A stretch of 43,479 nt of DNA from contig JAJTFK010000012.1 in assembly GCA_021298655.1 (NCBI GenBank), forward strand, positions 1-43,479, read 5' to 3'. A model generated the notes under the pieces. It saw nothing but the letters and a program-made list of their open reading frames with translations, did not search any database and had not been told where the DNA came from. This DNA comes from Cryomorphaceae bacterium (GTDB lineage: Bacteria; Bacteroidota; Bacteroidia; Flavobacteriales; Schleiferiaceae). Position 1 is the stretch's first letter, and each line of letters starts with the position of its first letter. This document shows, piece by piece, positions 11,059 to 19,949 of the stretch. Made by a program: the position numbers and the translations under genes.

Positions 11059-12105
11059 CTAGTTACTTGTCACTCGCGCCACTACCGGATTGTGGTCGCT
11101 CCAGCGCTGCTTGACCACGCGGTGCTCGAGGGCCTTCCAATCGCCGCTGGTCCATATCCAATCAATGCGAAGCGGAACAACCCGCAGCCCGCGGTAGGTG
11201 CTTCCCCAGCCGGCGCCCGACTGAATAAACGTGTCGGAGCCCAGTTCGCGGAGCCTTCGGTGGGTGGCCGACGTAGGGCCGTCGTTGAAGTCGCCCAGCA
11301 CGAGCGCCGGACGGGAGCTTTCGGCCCACCAAGCAGCGAGGGCGTCAACCTGAACGGATCGGGGTTCCGCCCGACGAATCATGCGGCGCAGCAGCAGCTT
11401 CGCGCTTTGCCACCAGCCTGCCTTGGCTTGTTCCGACTGTGCCTCGCGAAGGTCGACGTCGGTACTCACCAGGTGCACGTTGACCACGCGCAGCGTGTCG
11501 CCATAGGGCAGCAAAACGTCGGCCCAAATAAAACCGACCCGCCCCGAATCGCCGGGGTAGTCCACTCGGTCCCACTGCACAATGGGGTAACGGCTGTACA
11601 GGGCGAGGTCGTAGGCCTCGACGCGGTGCGGCAGTTCTTCGCCGATTTGGCGCTCGGCGTCCGTTCCACGGCGCACGTCCTGAAGGGCGAGCACGTCGAC
11701 GCCGAGTTCCGAGGCGAACTTGGCCATTTCGCTCACGGTGGCGGAATCCTCGGTCCAGGTGCGGTTGCGCCAGTGGTGCACGTTCCAGCTGGCTACCAAC
11801 ACGCTGGGCTGAGCGTACCATGCCGAGTTCGGCGCCCGAACCTGCATCCAGCTGCCCATTGGGGTCCAAAAGGCGGCCAGCAGGATTCCGCCCAACAGGG
11901 CCGAGGGGTGGAGGTGCGCGGTAGCCATCATGCTCCACAGCACGTGGTAGAGCACCAGGTAGGGCAGGAGCAGGCTCAGCGGCGCGAGCAGCGACAGATC
12001 GGTGGCCATGCCCAGCCACGCCAGCCCCGTCACCGGCAGGGCGAGGAGCTGCGGAATCCACCACCACCGGCGGCCCCATTTACTTCTTTTGGCTGTAGCG
12101 GGCAA
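11059..12105 (-). CDS. Membrane-anchored endonuclease/exonuclease/phosphatase-family protein
   Basis: 348 residues: two to three N-terminal hydrophobic segments (about 17-85), then an EEP (DNase I-like) domain. Landmarks are SWNVHHW with Asn108, GDFND (271-275), the IDWIW strand and SDHNPV (Asp337, His338). The metal-binding Glu usually found in 'LQE' is Asp143 here (ALQDV), a conservative but unusual change. The start is TTG 12105, overlapping the end of the upstream rhomboid gene by 26 bp; no earlier ATG is available. It lies last in the mutL-rhomboid-rhomboid-EEP operon. It could be a phosphodiesterase, lipid phosphatase or nuclease; the substrate cannot be read from sequence. Confidence 0.8.
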   Translation of the reverse strand: MPATAKRSKWGRRWWWIPQLLALPVTGLAWLGMATDLSLLAPLSLLLPYLVLYHVLWSMMATAHLHPSALLGGILLAAFWTPMGSWMQVRAPNSAWYAQPSVLVASWNVHHWRNRTWTEDSATVSEMAKFASELGVDVLALQDVRRGTDAERQIGEELPHRVEAYDLALYSRYPIVQWDRVDYPGDSGRVGFIWADVLLPYGDTLRVVNVHLVSTDVDLREAQSEQAKAGWWQSAKLLLRRMIRRAEPRSVQVDALAAWWAESSRPALVLGDFNDGPTSATHRRLRELGSDTFIQSGAGWGSTYRGLRVVPLRIDWIWTSGDWKALEHRVVKQRWSDHNPVVARVTSN

Positions 12106-12871
12106 GGAGTTTGCGTTCGTTGGCGGTCAAGGATTCGTAGCCTTTGGCCGAAATTTTATCGAGAAGTTGATCCAGGCTGGGATCTTGGGGTCGAACGACG
12201 CTCAGCGGGCTTTTGGGGGCGGAACGCCGCGCCGTACGGCGTGCCGCGAGGTCGAGGAGGTGCGGTCGGGCCGAAAAAAACCAGCCGGCTGCGGCTCCGG
12301 CCAAGTGCGCGGCGCGGGCCGTCGTGTCGGGTGCAAAAAGCCCGATTACGTCCATTCCCAGCAACACGGCCAAAACGACCCAAAGCTTGAGTTCGAGGAC
12401 CATAAACAACCGAACCTTGAAGTCGGGCATCCGCACCGCGGCCGCGGTGAACACCGCATAAACACCGGCCGATGCGCCCACCACAAAGGCAGGGCGCCAA
12501 ATTCCGGCCAACCAGGCTCCGAGTCCGCCCACAAAAACGCCCACCGCAAACAGCCGAAGGATCCGCGTCGGGGGCCAGAGGGTTTCGAGCAGCGAGGCCG
12601 TGAAGTACAGCGTCAGGGCATTAAAAACCAGGTGAAGCAGCCCGTGGTGCAGGGCGCCGTAGGTCAGAAAGGTCCATGGACGGTAAAGCGGCCTCAGGCC
12701 CTCGGTGTCCAGCGAGAGGTAGCTAATGATGCCTTGTTCGGCGGGCCAGCCGAGCAGCCAGCCGGCGGACTCGAGGAGGGTTTGTACCACAAAAACGAGC
12801 ACCAGTCCCGCAATCAAGCGGTTAACGGGGCTCTGCTGCATCCAGGAGCGAATCGAATCCATCGGGCTCAT
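12080..12871 (-). CDS. Rhomboid-family intramembrane serine protease (second copy)
   Basis: A 263-residue polytopic rhomboid. The catalytic dyad is Ser134 in GASAGV and His189 in AAHLAG. The conserved HHGLLHLVFN segment (75-84) corresponds to the His/Asn oxyanion region. A cytosolic C-terminal tail of ~60 residues is rich in basic residues. The start is ATG 12871, with another ATG at 12862. It lies 13 bp after the first rhomboid gene in the same operon. Such proteases cut transmembrane helices within the lipid bilayer; the substrate is unknown. Confidence 0.88.
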   Translation of the reverse strand: MSPMDSIRSWMQQSPVNRLIAGLVLVFVVQTLLESAGWLLGWPAEQGIISYLSLDTEGLRPLYRPWTFLTYGALHHGLLHLVFNALTLYFTASLLETLWPPTRILRLFAVGVFVGGLGAWLAGIWRPAFVVGASAGVYAVFTAAAVRMPDFKVRLFMVLELKLWVVLAVLLGMDVIGLFAPDTTARAAHLAGAAAGWFFSARPHLLDLAARRTARRSAPKSPLSVVRPQDPSLDQLLDKISAKGYESLTANERKLLARYSQKK

Positions 12872-12884
12872 CGGGGCGGGGGAG

Positions 12885-13571
12885 CTAAAACCGGGTCCTG
12901 CTTGATTGCCACTTGCGAATCAGGAGGAAGCCAAAAATCATTCCGCCAACGTGGGCGAAGTGGGCGATGCTGGAGCCGGAACTGGCGACCCCATTGAACA
13001 ACTCAAATAATCCGTAAATGGCCACAAAATACTTGGCCTTGATGGGCAACAGAAAGTACAGGTAAATCTGCTGGTTGGGGTACATCATGCCGAATCCGAG
13101 CAGCAGCCCAAAGACGGCGCCGGATGCGCCAACCGTGGGGGTCAAGGCCAGCGACTGCATTTGGTACAGGGCTTCGGCACTGCCGGTGAGCGCGTGGAGG
13201 TTGCTCGCCTGGAGGTACTCCCAGTAGTTGACCCCTAGGTGGAGTGCGGCGGCCCCAAATCCCGTGACGAAGTAGTAGGTCAAGAAGCGCTGGCTTCCCC
13301 AGCGATTTTCGAGCGGAGTTCCGAACATCCACAGGGCAAACATGTTGCCCAAAATATGACCTAAGTTGCTGGTATCGTGTAGAAAAAGGTGCGTAACCAG
13401 CTGAAACGGTTTAAATAGTTCGCTGGCGGGCAGGTACAGCCCAAAATGGCCAATGACGTCGTAGCCCATGCGGCCAAACACGATGCTCGCGAAGAAGGCG
13501 AGTCCGTTGATGATCAGCAGGTTTTTAACAACGGGCGGAAGAAAGCTGAATCCAGAAGGTCGGTAGTACAT
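12885..13571 (-). CDS. Rhomboid-family intramembrane serine protease (first copy)
   Basis: A 228-residue rhomboid with six to seven membrane helices. Catalytic Ser150 is in GASGAVFG and His207 in AHVGGMIFG; HILGNMFALWMFG (from His72) is the conserved helix-2 segment. It starts 2 bp after the mutL stop, so it is cotranscribed with mutL and followed by a divergent paralogue. The pair shares the fold but little sequence outside the active sites, which suggests an old duplication with different substrates. Confidence 0.9.
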   Translation of the reverse strand: MYYRPSGFSFLPPVVKNLLIINGLAFFASIVFGRMGYDVIGHFGLYLPASELFKPFQLVTHLFLHDTSNLGHILGNMFALWMFGTPLENRWGSQRFLTYYFVTGFGAAALHLGVNYWEYLQASNLHALTGSAEALYQMQSLALTPTVGASGAVFGLLLGFGMMYPNQQIYLYFLLPIKAKYFVAIYGLFELFNGVASSGSSIAHFAHVGGMIFGFLLIRKWQSSRTRF

Positions 13572-13573
13572 GA

Positions 13574-15346
13574 TTAAAAGAAGCGTGCAAGTTCATCGGC
13601 TGTCAAAAGTCGCGCCGTGGCGCGCCCGAGATCGTCGGTCCAGGGGTCGCTGCAGGCAAAGAGCCGATCGATTAAATCCGGAAAATCCCGAACCCGACGC
13701 GGGTGGGCGTTGAGCCATTGGCTGATCCACGTTCGCAGTTCGGCGGGGTCGTCGGGGTCAATTTTGGCGAGACCATCCAGCCAATCCAGGGCCGCTTCGG
13801 GGGAGCAAAATCCAGGTCCTGCGGTCCAGCGCCATGTTTCGTCGCCTTCGTCCCAGGCAAACCCCCAGGCCTCCAGGCGCGAGCCCCACTGGGCAACCAA
13901 ACCGGGCCTTGGGTTCCATTCGAGCGGAAACAACCAAGTTTGTCCGTGCTGCGGTCCGCCCTCCAGCCAACGTTCCAGGTCGATGCGCCGCTGGGCACGA
14001 GCCACATGGACCAATACCAACTTATCGGGCATCGGAACCAGGGCATAGGTTCCCGCTACGCTGTAGGCACTGCCGCTGCGCGCCGGGCGCTTGGATTCGA
14101 GGACGGCGCCGTCGTCGTTCCAGCCAAAACTGGGCAGTTCCAGTTCGTGCTGCGCGGCGGTGGAATCGGCGCTCGGTGGGGCCAAAAAATCCAGGGCTTC
14201 GCGGCTCGCCGTTCGGCGATCGCTGGAGGCAGCAGCAGCCGTGAACGGATTGTAGTTGGGATTGATGAAAATTCCCGGGGCCTCGGGGCGCGCCCGGCTG
14301 CTCCAGTCGATGTGTTCGCCTACGGGAACGTCAAAATCCAGCGTTGGCGCAATTTGGTGGATCCCCAGCGCACGGCGAACCGCACTGCGCACCACCGCGT
14401 ACACGCCGCGTTCGTCGTCAAACTTGACTTCGGTTTTGGCCGGGTGAACGTTGACGTCAATCCGCTCGGGGTCGAGCGTCAAAAACAGGACGTAGGCCGG
14501 ATGTTGGTCTCCCGAAATCAGCCCTTCAAAGGCCTCGAGGACCGCCCGGTGGATGTAGGGGCTGCGAACGGTGCGTCGGTTCACAAACAGGTACTGATCG
14601 CCCCGAGTTTTGCGCGCGGCTTCGGGGCGGAGCACAAATCCGTGCACGTGAACCAAATCGGTCACCTCGTCTACGGGCACGAGCTTCTCGTTGCTGCGCC
14701 GCCCGAGCACCGCCGTGGTGCGCTGGCGCACGTTGCCGGGCTCCAGGACGCGTTCGTCGGCATCTTGGTGCTGAAGCACCATGCGTACTTCGGGGTGGGC
14801 CAAGGCCAGCGCGTCAAACGCTTCGACTACATGCTTGAATTCGAGCACGTCGGACTTTAAAAACTGACGTCGAGCCGGTACATTAAAAAACAGGTTGTCG
14901 ACCGTAACCGTGGTGCCAACCGGGCCGGGGCTGGGGCTGCTTCCTTCGTGTGCGCCCCCAAAGCAGCGCAACTCGATGCCCACCTCGTGGTCGGCGGTTC
15001 GCGAACGAAGCGTTACCTGGGCCACGGCAGCCATGGAGGCCAGGGCTTCGCCCCGAAACCCCATGGTAGTGAGGGCAAAGAGGTCGTCGGGATCGCGAAG
15101 TTTGGAGGTCGCGTGACGCACCAAGGCCATAGGAAGATCCTCGGGGTCGATGCCGTGTCCGTTGTCCCGAACGAAAATTCGGGTTCGGCCCGCGTCGCGA
15201 AGGCCAACGACCACTTCCGTGGCGCAAGCATCCAACGCATTCTCAATCAGCTCTTTAACTACCGAGGATGGACGCTGCACGACTTCGCCGGCCGCCACCA
15301 AATTGGCCACCGATTCCGGGAGCGCGCGAATGGGGGGGCGGTTCAT
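13574..15346 (-). CDS. mutL: DNA mismatch repair protein MutL
   Basis: 590 residues starting at ATG 15346 (MNRPPIRALPESVANLVAAG), overlapping the stop of the upstream small gene as ATGA. The GHKL ATPase N-terminus is intact: ELIENALDA, DNGHGI, ATSK, GFRGEAL, then NVPARR and NVHPAKTEVKF in the transducer domain. The C-terminal domain is atypical. Where endonuclease-type MutL has DQHAx2Ex4E there is HVARAQRRIDLE, and where a CPHGRP motif is expected near the end there is DDLGRATARLL. It is therefore predicted to dimerise and couple MutS to downstream factors without its own nicking activity. It heads a run with the rhomboid genes. Confidence 0.93.
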   Translation of the reverse strand: MNRPPIRALPESVANLVAAGEVVQRPSSVVKELIENALDACATEVVVGLRDAGRTRIFVRDNGHGIDPEDLPMALVRHATSKLRDPDDLFALTTMGFRGEALASMAAVAQVTLRSRTADHEVGIELRCFGGAHEGSSPSPGPVGTTVTVDNLFFNVPARRQFLKSDVLEFKHVVEAFDALALAHPEVRMVLQHQDADERVLEPGNVRQRTTAVLGRRSNEKLVPVDEVTDLVHVHGFVLRPEAARKTRGDQYLFVNRRTVRSPYIHRAVLEAFEGLISGDQHPAYVLFLTLDPERIDVNVHPAKTEVKFDDERGVYAVVRSAVRRALGIHQIAPTLDFDVPVGEHIDWSSRARPEAPGIFINPNYNPFTAAAASSDRRTASREALDFLAPPSADSTAAQHELELPSFGWNDDGAVLESKRPARSGSAYSVAGTYALVPMPDKLVLVHVARAQRRIDLERWLEGGPQHGQTWLFPLEWNPRPGLVAQWGSRLEAWGFAWDEGDETWRWTAGPGFCSPEAALDWLDGLAKIDPDDPAELRTWISQWLNAHPRRVRDFPDLIDRLFACSDPWTDDLGRATARLLTADELARFF

Positions 15347-15600
15347 CGCAGCAGCAGCGAAGCCAAAACCAACAACGCGGCAAAAATCCCGGCCATGCGC
15401 AGAAACTGGCTGCTGCCCGCAGACCGCGTGGTCCGCTTGGACGACCACGCCTCGTGAAGGCGTTGCTTTCGCGCTTCAGGATTTGCTTGGCCGTCTTCGC
15501 CGAGTTGGGCAAGTCGTTCCTTGCGTTCGTCGTAGTAGCGGTGCTGCAGCTGAAATCCGCGGGGTTTGCTCTGGTTTTTAAACAGGGAAAAAAGCGCCAT
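15343..15600 (-). CDS. Small membrane protein upstream of mutL
   Basis: 85 residues from ATG 15600. The N-terminal half is soluble and basic with the recognisable 'HRYYDERKERL' segment, and residues ~68-84 form a single C-terminal membrane helix. I recall short proteins with a similar 'RYYD/E' segment near mutL in Flavobacteriales; the function is unknown. Its stop overlaps the mutL start, and a TACCTTTG promoter box lies 6 bp upstream of its ATG, so it is probably the first gene of the mutL operon. Confidence 0.7.
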   Translation of the reverse strand: MALFSLFKNQSKPRGFQLQHRYYDERKERLAQLGEDGQANPEARKQRLHEAWSSKRTTRSAGSSQFLRMAGIFAALLVLASLLLR

Positions 15601-15606
15601 ACCCCC

Positions 15607-15614
15607 CAAAGGTA
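15607..15614 (-). promoter_or_regulatory. Bacteroidota -7 promoter box TACCTTTG for the mutL operon
   Basis: On the minus strand, TACCTTTG ends 6 bp before the ATG at 15600. If transcription starts the usual few bases after the box, the mRNA is almost leaderless. Confidence 0.55.
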
Positions 15615-15641
15615 CCGCGATTTTTGGCCTACTTTGGGGTC

Positions 15642-18335
15642 ATGAAAGGCAAATGGGTTCTCGGTGCGTCACTTTTATGCACGGTGTTGACTACCAGCAC
15701 ACTGCGTGCGCAAAATCTCGAACGCCAGCTCGGACAACTGATCATGGTTGCGGGCTACAGCAACAAGGGTACGGCCGAAATCGACCGACTCGAGGCCCTG
15801 GTTCGGGCCGAAGACATCGGAGGAATCATTTGGATGCAAGGCGGCCCCGAGCGGCAGCGGGCGGCAATCAAGCGGCTGCAGTCTGCGGCCAAGTTGCCCT
15901 TGATGATGGCCCAAGACGCCGAATGGGGCGCAGCCATGCGCCTGGATAGCCTGCCGCGCTTGCCCTGGCCGCTCACCCTTGGCGCCACGGGCGACACCGC
16001 GCTCGCGCGGCGCTACGGCGAAGCCCTGGCCACGGAATCCCGCATGCTCGGCATCCACGTGAACTTTTCGCCGGTCGTCGACGTCAACACCAACCCGCGC
16101 AACCCCATCATCGGGCAGCGCGCCCTCGGCAGCGATCCGCGCCGCGTTTCGTCGCTGGCCATTGCCCAAATTCGCGGAATGGAACGGGCCGGCGTGATGG
16201 CCTGCGTCAAGCACTTCCCGGGCCACGGCGATACCGAGACCGACAGCCACCACACGCTGCCGACCGTCGCGCGCAGCCGTGCCGAGCTAAAGCGCCTCGA
16301 CCTGGCACCGTTCAAGGCCACATTTGATGCCGGCGTCGGTTCGGTTATGGTGGCCCACGTCAACATCCCGGCGCTCGATCCGAGCGGAACCCCTGCATCG
16401 CTCAGCAAAGCCGTGGTGACGAATTGGATGCGCGACAGCCTGGGCTACCAGGGCCTCAGCTTCACCGACGCCCTCAACATGAAGGGGGTATCGCAGGACC
16501 TGGCGCCCGGCGAGCTCGAAGTGCGTGCGTTTGAAGCAGGCCACGATGTGCTGCTTTTTGTGGGCAGTCCGCGCGCGGCCATTGCGGCCCTAAAGGCGGC
16601 GGTGCGAAGCGGACGCATCGACTCGACCGAAGTGCACCGTCGCTACCGCCGGGTTGTCGAAGCCAAGAAGCGGTGGAACTGCGGAGCGCCCTTGCCCGAG
16701 GCCGACTACGCGGCGCAACGGGCGACCTGGGCGCAGCTGAGTTCGGAAGTTTACGGGGCCGCATTCACGGAGGTCAAGGCGATGAATGCCGTGGAGGCCA
16801 TGGAATTTTATGGCGAAGGCACGCCGCCCGAGGGACTTAAGCCGGTTCAGCCCGGCGACCAGCGCGTGGTGTTGATTTTTGGTACATCCAGTACCACGGC
16901 CTGGAAGAAGGGTGCCTGGACCGACGAAATGAAGGCCGCCCTGGCCCGCCACCAAGCCGCCGGCCGACGGGTGGGCGTGGTGCACCTGGGCAACCCCTAC
17001 GGGCTTCGGGGTCAACCGGTCGAAGATCTGGCCGGGCTTTGGGTGGGCTACGAGAACACCCCCGAAACGCGGCAGCTGGCCGCAGACGTCGTTCGAGGAA
17101 CCCGGCCGGCTCCCGGTCGCCTTCCGGTCCAGGGAATCCCGGCGCCCAAGATGCTGCAGGCGTCCGACCTCCAGTCGGCCGGCTTCGCCCCCGATTTGGC
17201 CAAGCGGGTCGAGGCGGTGGTGAACGTGGGCCTCGAGGCCAAGGCCTACCCCGGTTGCCAGGTTCTGATCGCCCGACACGGGGATCTGGTCCTTTCCAAG
17301 GGCTACGGAACCCTTGACGGCACCGCGCCGGTAACGGCAGAAACGGTCTACGACATTGCGTCGGTTACAAAAATCATGGCAAGCGTCCCTCTGCTCCTCG
17401 AGGTCTACGACGAAGAGGGTCCCGGATTCCTGACTCGGACCATGGACCAGCTCCTGCCCGAGCTGCGCGGAACGGCCATTGGCCGCGCCCTGGTGCAGGA
17501 CGTCTTAGCCCACCAGTCCGGACTTCCGGCGTGGTTGCCGTTTTGGAAATCCATGGTTCGCCAAGACGGCGGTTACGACCACCGCTACCTTCGGACCCAG
17601 CGCGATACCGTCTACCGGTTGCCGGTTGCGCCCGGAATCTGGGCCGCCGAGTGGATGCACGACACCCTGATTGCCCGCATCGCCCGAGCGCCCTTGGGCC
17701 CCAAAACTTATGAGTATTCCGACCTCGGATACTACCTTTTTCAGCGCTTTCTGGAGCGCCGCGACGGGCGGAGCATCGAACGCCAGCTTGAAGACGACTG
17801 GTACGGGCCCCTTGGAGCTTCGCTCTGCTTCAACCCCGAAGCTTCGGAACGCGTGGCGCCGACGGAATACGACCGGGTCTTTCGCAAGCAGCAAATCCGC
17901 GGCACGGTTCACGACCAGGGTGCCGCGCTGATGGGGGGTGTAGCCGGCCATGCCGGGGTCTTCGGGACCGCCGAGGGCGTGGCCCGCATGATGCAGGTTT
18001 TTCTGGACGGCGGAACCGCCAACGGCCTTCGCTTCACCAGTGCCGAGGCCCTAAACCGCTTCACGGCCTGCCTCGCCTGCGACCAAGGCAACCGGCGCGG
18101 ACTCGGGTTCGACAAGCGGCAGCGCTCCGGCGGAGGCCCCGCCTGCTTGTGCACCAGCACGTCCAGCTTCGGCCACACCGGATTCACCGGTACCTTTGCC
18201 TGGGCCGATCCCGAAACGGGCATCGTCCTGGTTTTTCTTTCCAACCGCGTTTTTCCCGATGCCAGCGTCAACAAACTCGCCCAAATGGGCATTCGCACCG
18301 ACCTTCAGCAGGTGGTGTACAGCGCTCTACTTTAG
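15642..18335 (+). CDS. GH3 beta-N-acetylhexosaminidase fused to a class C beta-lactamase-like serine hydrolase
   Basis: An 897-residue secreted or periplasmic two-domain protein. The start is ATG 15642 with a signal peptide (MKGKWVLGASLLCTVL...LRAQ). Residues ~26-345 are a NagZ-like GH3 domain with the KHFPGHGDT(x)5H dyad motif (190-204) and nucleophile Asp276 in FTDALNMKG. NagZ-type enzymes release GlcNAc from peptidoglycan. Residues ~525-895 are a beta-lactamase/esterase fold with SxxK Ser574-Lys577 (ASVTK) and a YSDLGYY segment standing for the YxN motif. The middle segment looks like a degenerate GH3 C-terminal domain. The second domain may act as a DD-peptidase, esterase or amide hydrolase. 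It is the first gene of a five-gene operon. Confidence 0.87.
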   Translation: MKGKWVLGASLLCTVLTTSTLRAQNLERQLGQLIMVAGYSNKGTAEIDRLEALVRAEDIGGIIWMQGGPERQRAAIKRLQSAAKLPLMMAQDAEWGAAMRLDSLPRLPWPLTLGATGDTALARRYGEALATESRMLGIHVNFSPVVDVNTNPRNPIIGQRALGSDPRRVSSLAIAQIRGMERAGVMACVKHFPGHGDTETDSHHTLPTVARSRAELKRLDLAPFKATFDAGVGSVMVAHVNIPALDPSGTPASLSKAVVTNWMRDSLGYQGLSFTDALNMKGVSQDLAPGELEVRAFEAGHDVLLFVGSPRAAIAALKAAVRSGRIDSTEVHRRYRRVVEAKKRWNCGAPLPEADYAAQRATWAQLSSEVYGAAFTEVKAMNAVEAMEFYGEGTPPEGLKPVQPGDQRVVLIFGTSSTTAWKKGAWTDEMKAALARHQAAGRRVGVVHLGNPYGLRGQPVEDLAGLWVGYENTPETRQLAADVVRGTRPAPGRLPVQGIPAPKMLQASDLQSAGFAPDLAKRVEAVVNVGLEAKAYPGCQVLIARHGDLVLSKGYGTLDGTAPVTAETVYDIASVTKIMASVPLLLEVYDEEGPGFLTRTMDQLLPELRGTAIGRALVQDVLAHQSGLPAWLPFWKSMVRQDGGYDHRYLRTQRDTVYRLPVAPGIWAAEWMHDTLIARIARAPLGPKTYEYSDLGYYLFQRFLERRDGRSIERQLEDDWYGPLGASLCFNPEASERVAPTEYDRVFRKQQIRGTVHDQGAALMGGVAGHAGVFGTAEGVARMMQVFLDGGTANGLRFTSAEALNRFTACLACDQGNRRGLGFDKRQRSGGGPACLCTSTSSFGHTGFTGTFAWADPETGIVLVFLSNRVFPDASVNKLAQMGIRTDLQQVVYSALL

Positions 18336-18819
18336 CCTTCTCGTTGGCCTGAGCGCGCCGCTTTGGGGTCAAGCCCAGGTGGGCCATGAATTCAGCCGGG
18401 CCGACAGCGTTTCGGTTCACTACTTCGGGAACGGCAAGCCGCGCATGATTACGCCCTTTCGCCAAGGGCTTGCGCACGGTGTGGCCTTCGAATACCACGC
18501 ATCCGGTCAGATTAACTTCATTACCCACTACTACGACGGCGAAAAATCCGGCGAACAAAAAATGTTTGACCAGGCGGGCCGCCTGATTTGGGTAAAAACC
18601 TGGCAGGCCGACCGCATGCACGGCGAGGAGCGCCTCTACTACCAAGATGGCCAAATCCAGTCGCGGGCGGAGTGGCGGAACAACCAAAAGCACGGCGCCT
18701 CGATCTTTTACTACGAACAGGGTGGCGTGGCGGCCGAACTCCGCTACGAATTCGGAACCCAAGTTGGGTCCACCTACTACGACGAAGACGGCAACATCAA
18801 AAAAAACACCGTCGACTGA
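18259..18819 (+). CDS. Secreted YwqK/MORN-like repeat protein
   Basis: Roughly 186 residues. Tandem beta-hairpin repeats of the 'G.....Y...G......Y..G...G....Y...G.' type (FEYHASGQINFITHYYDGEKSGEQKM and following) match the MORN-2/YwqK family. These are often labelled antitoxin-like, but the function in Bacteroidota is unclear. A hydrophobic stretch ending LWGQAQ suggests a signal peptide. The start is uncertain: the only in-frame ATG giving a sensible signal is 18259, which overlaps the fusion gene by 77 bp, and no closer ATG or GTG exists. The stop overlaps the bshA start (TGATG). Confidence 0.7.
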   Translation: MPASTNSPKWAFAPTFSRWCTALYFSLLVGLSAPLWGQAQVGHEFSRADSVSVHYFGNGKPRMITPFRQGLAHGVAFEYHASGQINFITHYYDGEKSGEQKMFDQAGRLIWVKTWQADRMHGEERLYYQDGQIQSRAEWRNNQKHGASIFYYEQGGVAAELRYEFGTQVGSTYYDEDGNIKKNTVD

Positions 18820-19949
18820 TGCGCATCGGAATCGTTTGCCATCCCACCTTTGGCGGTTCGGGCGTGCTCGCAACGGAGCTCGCGGCCTACCTCGCCCAGC
18901 AAGGCCACAGCGTCCACGTGATCAGCTACGCGATGCCGGCGCGCCTCGATGAGCTGCAGCCCGACCTCTATTTTCATGAAGTCCAGGTACAGGATTACCC
19001 GCTGTTCCAGTACCAGCCCTACGAGCTGGCCCTTTCGAGCATGATGGTCCAGGTTGTGCAGCGCGAGAAGCTCGACCTGCTCCACGTGCACTACGCCATC
19101 CCGCACGCCTACGCTGCCTACATGGCGCGCAAAATTCTCGAGGACCAAGGGGTTCATATTCCGGTGGTTACCACGCTGCACGGCACCGACATCACGCTGG
19201 TGGGCAAGCACCCATCCTACAAGCCGGCCGTCTGCTTTTCCATCGAGCATTCCAGCGCCGTTACGGCGGTCTCCGAGTCCCTCCGCCGCGATACCGAGCG
19301 GATTTTCAGCATCCGGCACCGAATCCTCGTCATTCCCAACTTCGTGGACCTCAACCGCTACGGACGCGGTTCGTCCGACGATCGAAGCAAAATTGCGCCA
19401 GACGGGGTGCCCATTATGGTGCACGTCTCCAACTTCCGCAAGGTCAAGCGAATTCCCGACGTGGTCGATGTGTTTGCGCGCGTTCGGTCCCAAATCCCGG
19501 TTCGCTTGATCATGGTCGGCGACGGCCCCGAGCGGCCACGGGCTGAAGAAGACATCGAGGCTCGAGGTCTTCACGACGACGTACGGTGGATGGGTAAGTC
19601 CACCGACGTGGAGCGCATTTTGGCCATGTCCGATGTCTTTTTGCTGCCCTCGGAGTCGGAGTCCTTTGGTTTGGCGGCCCTAGAGGCGATGGCGTCCTAT
19701 GTTCCGGTGGTGGCCACTAATTCGGGTGGAATTCCTGAAGTCATCGACCACGGCCACAGCGGCTTCCTCGAAGCGGTGGGCGATACCGAGGCCATGGCGC
19801 GCGACGTGCTCGAAATCCTTACGACGCCCGGCCTACGGGATGCCATGGGCCAGCGCGCCCGCGCGAAGGCCGAGCAGTTTGCGATGGCGCCGGTGGGCAA
19901 CCAGTACATCGAACTCTACCAAAAACTGCTTCATGAGCAAGCGCGGTGA
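18819..19949 (+). CDS. bshA: N-acetyl-alpha-D-glucosaminyl L-malate synthase (bacillithiol pathway)
   Basis: A 376-residue GT4 glycosyltransferase that joins UDP-GlcNAc to L-malate, the first step of bacillithiol synthesis. Typical BshA features are the opening [46 protein letters not shown], the [10 protein letters not shown] phosphate-binding loop and the retaining GT4 E-x7-E segment ESFGLAALE. The start ATG overlaps the previous stop, and the next gene starts inside its last codons, so translation is coupled. It is cytosolic. bshB and bshC are not in the window. Confidence 0.93.
   Translation: MRIGIVCHPTFGGSGVLATELAAYLAQQGHSVHVISYAMPARLDELQPDLYFHEVQVQDYPLFQYQPYELALSSMMVQVVQREKLDLLHVHYAIPHAYAAYMARKILEDQGVHIPVVTTLHGTDITLVGKHPSYKPAVCFSIEHSSAVTAVSESLRRDTERIFSIRHRILVIPNFVDLNRYGRGSSDDRSKIAPDGVPIMVHVSNFRKVKRIPDVVDVFARVRSQIPVRLIMVGDGPERPRAEEDIEARGLHDDVRWMGKSTDVERILAMSDVFLLPSESESFGLAALEAMASYVPVVATNSGGIPEVIDHGHSGFLEAVGDTEAMARDVLEILTTPGLRDAMGQRARAKAEQFAMAPVGNQYIELYQKLLHEQAR

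Noticed and set aside
11051-11065. Short palindrome (actagt repeated) between the convergent stops at 11055 and 11059
   Set aside because: Arms of 6 bp with essentially no loop and no T run; too short to call a bidirectional terminator.
11092-12390. Long plus-strand frame of 432 codons over the EEP and rhomboid genes
   Set aside because: Composition is the reverse complement of well-supported genes, with no recognisable domain and no promoter box.
13703-14860. Plus-strand frame of 385 codons antisense to mutL
   Set aside because: Shadow of the MutL coding sequence, no start context and no family match.
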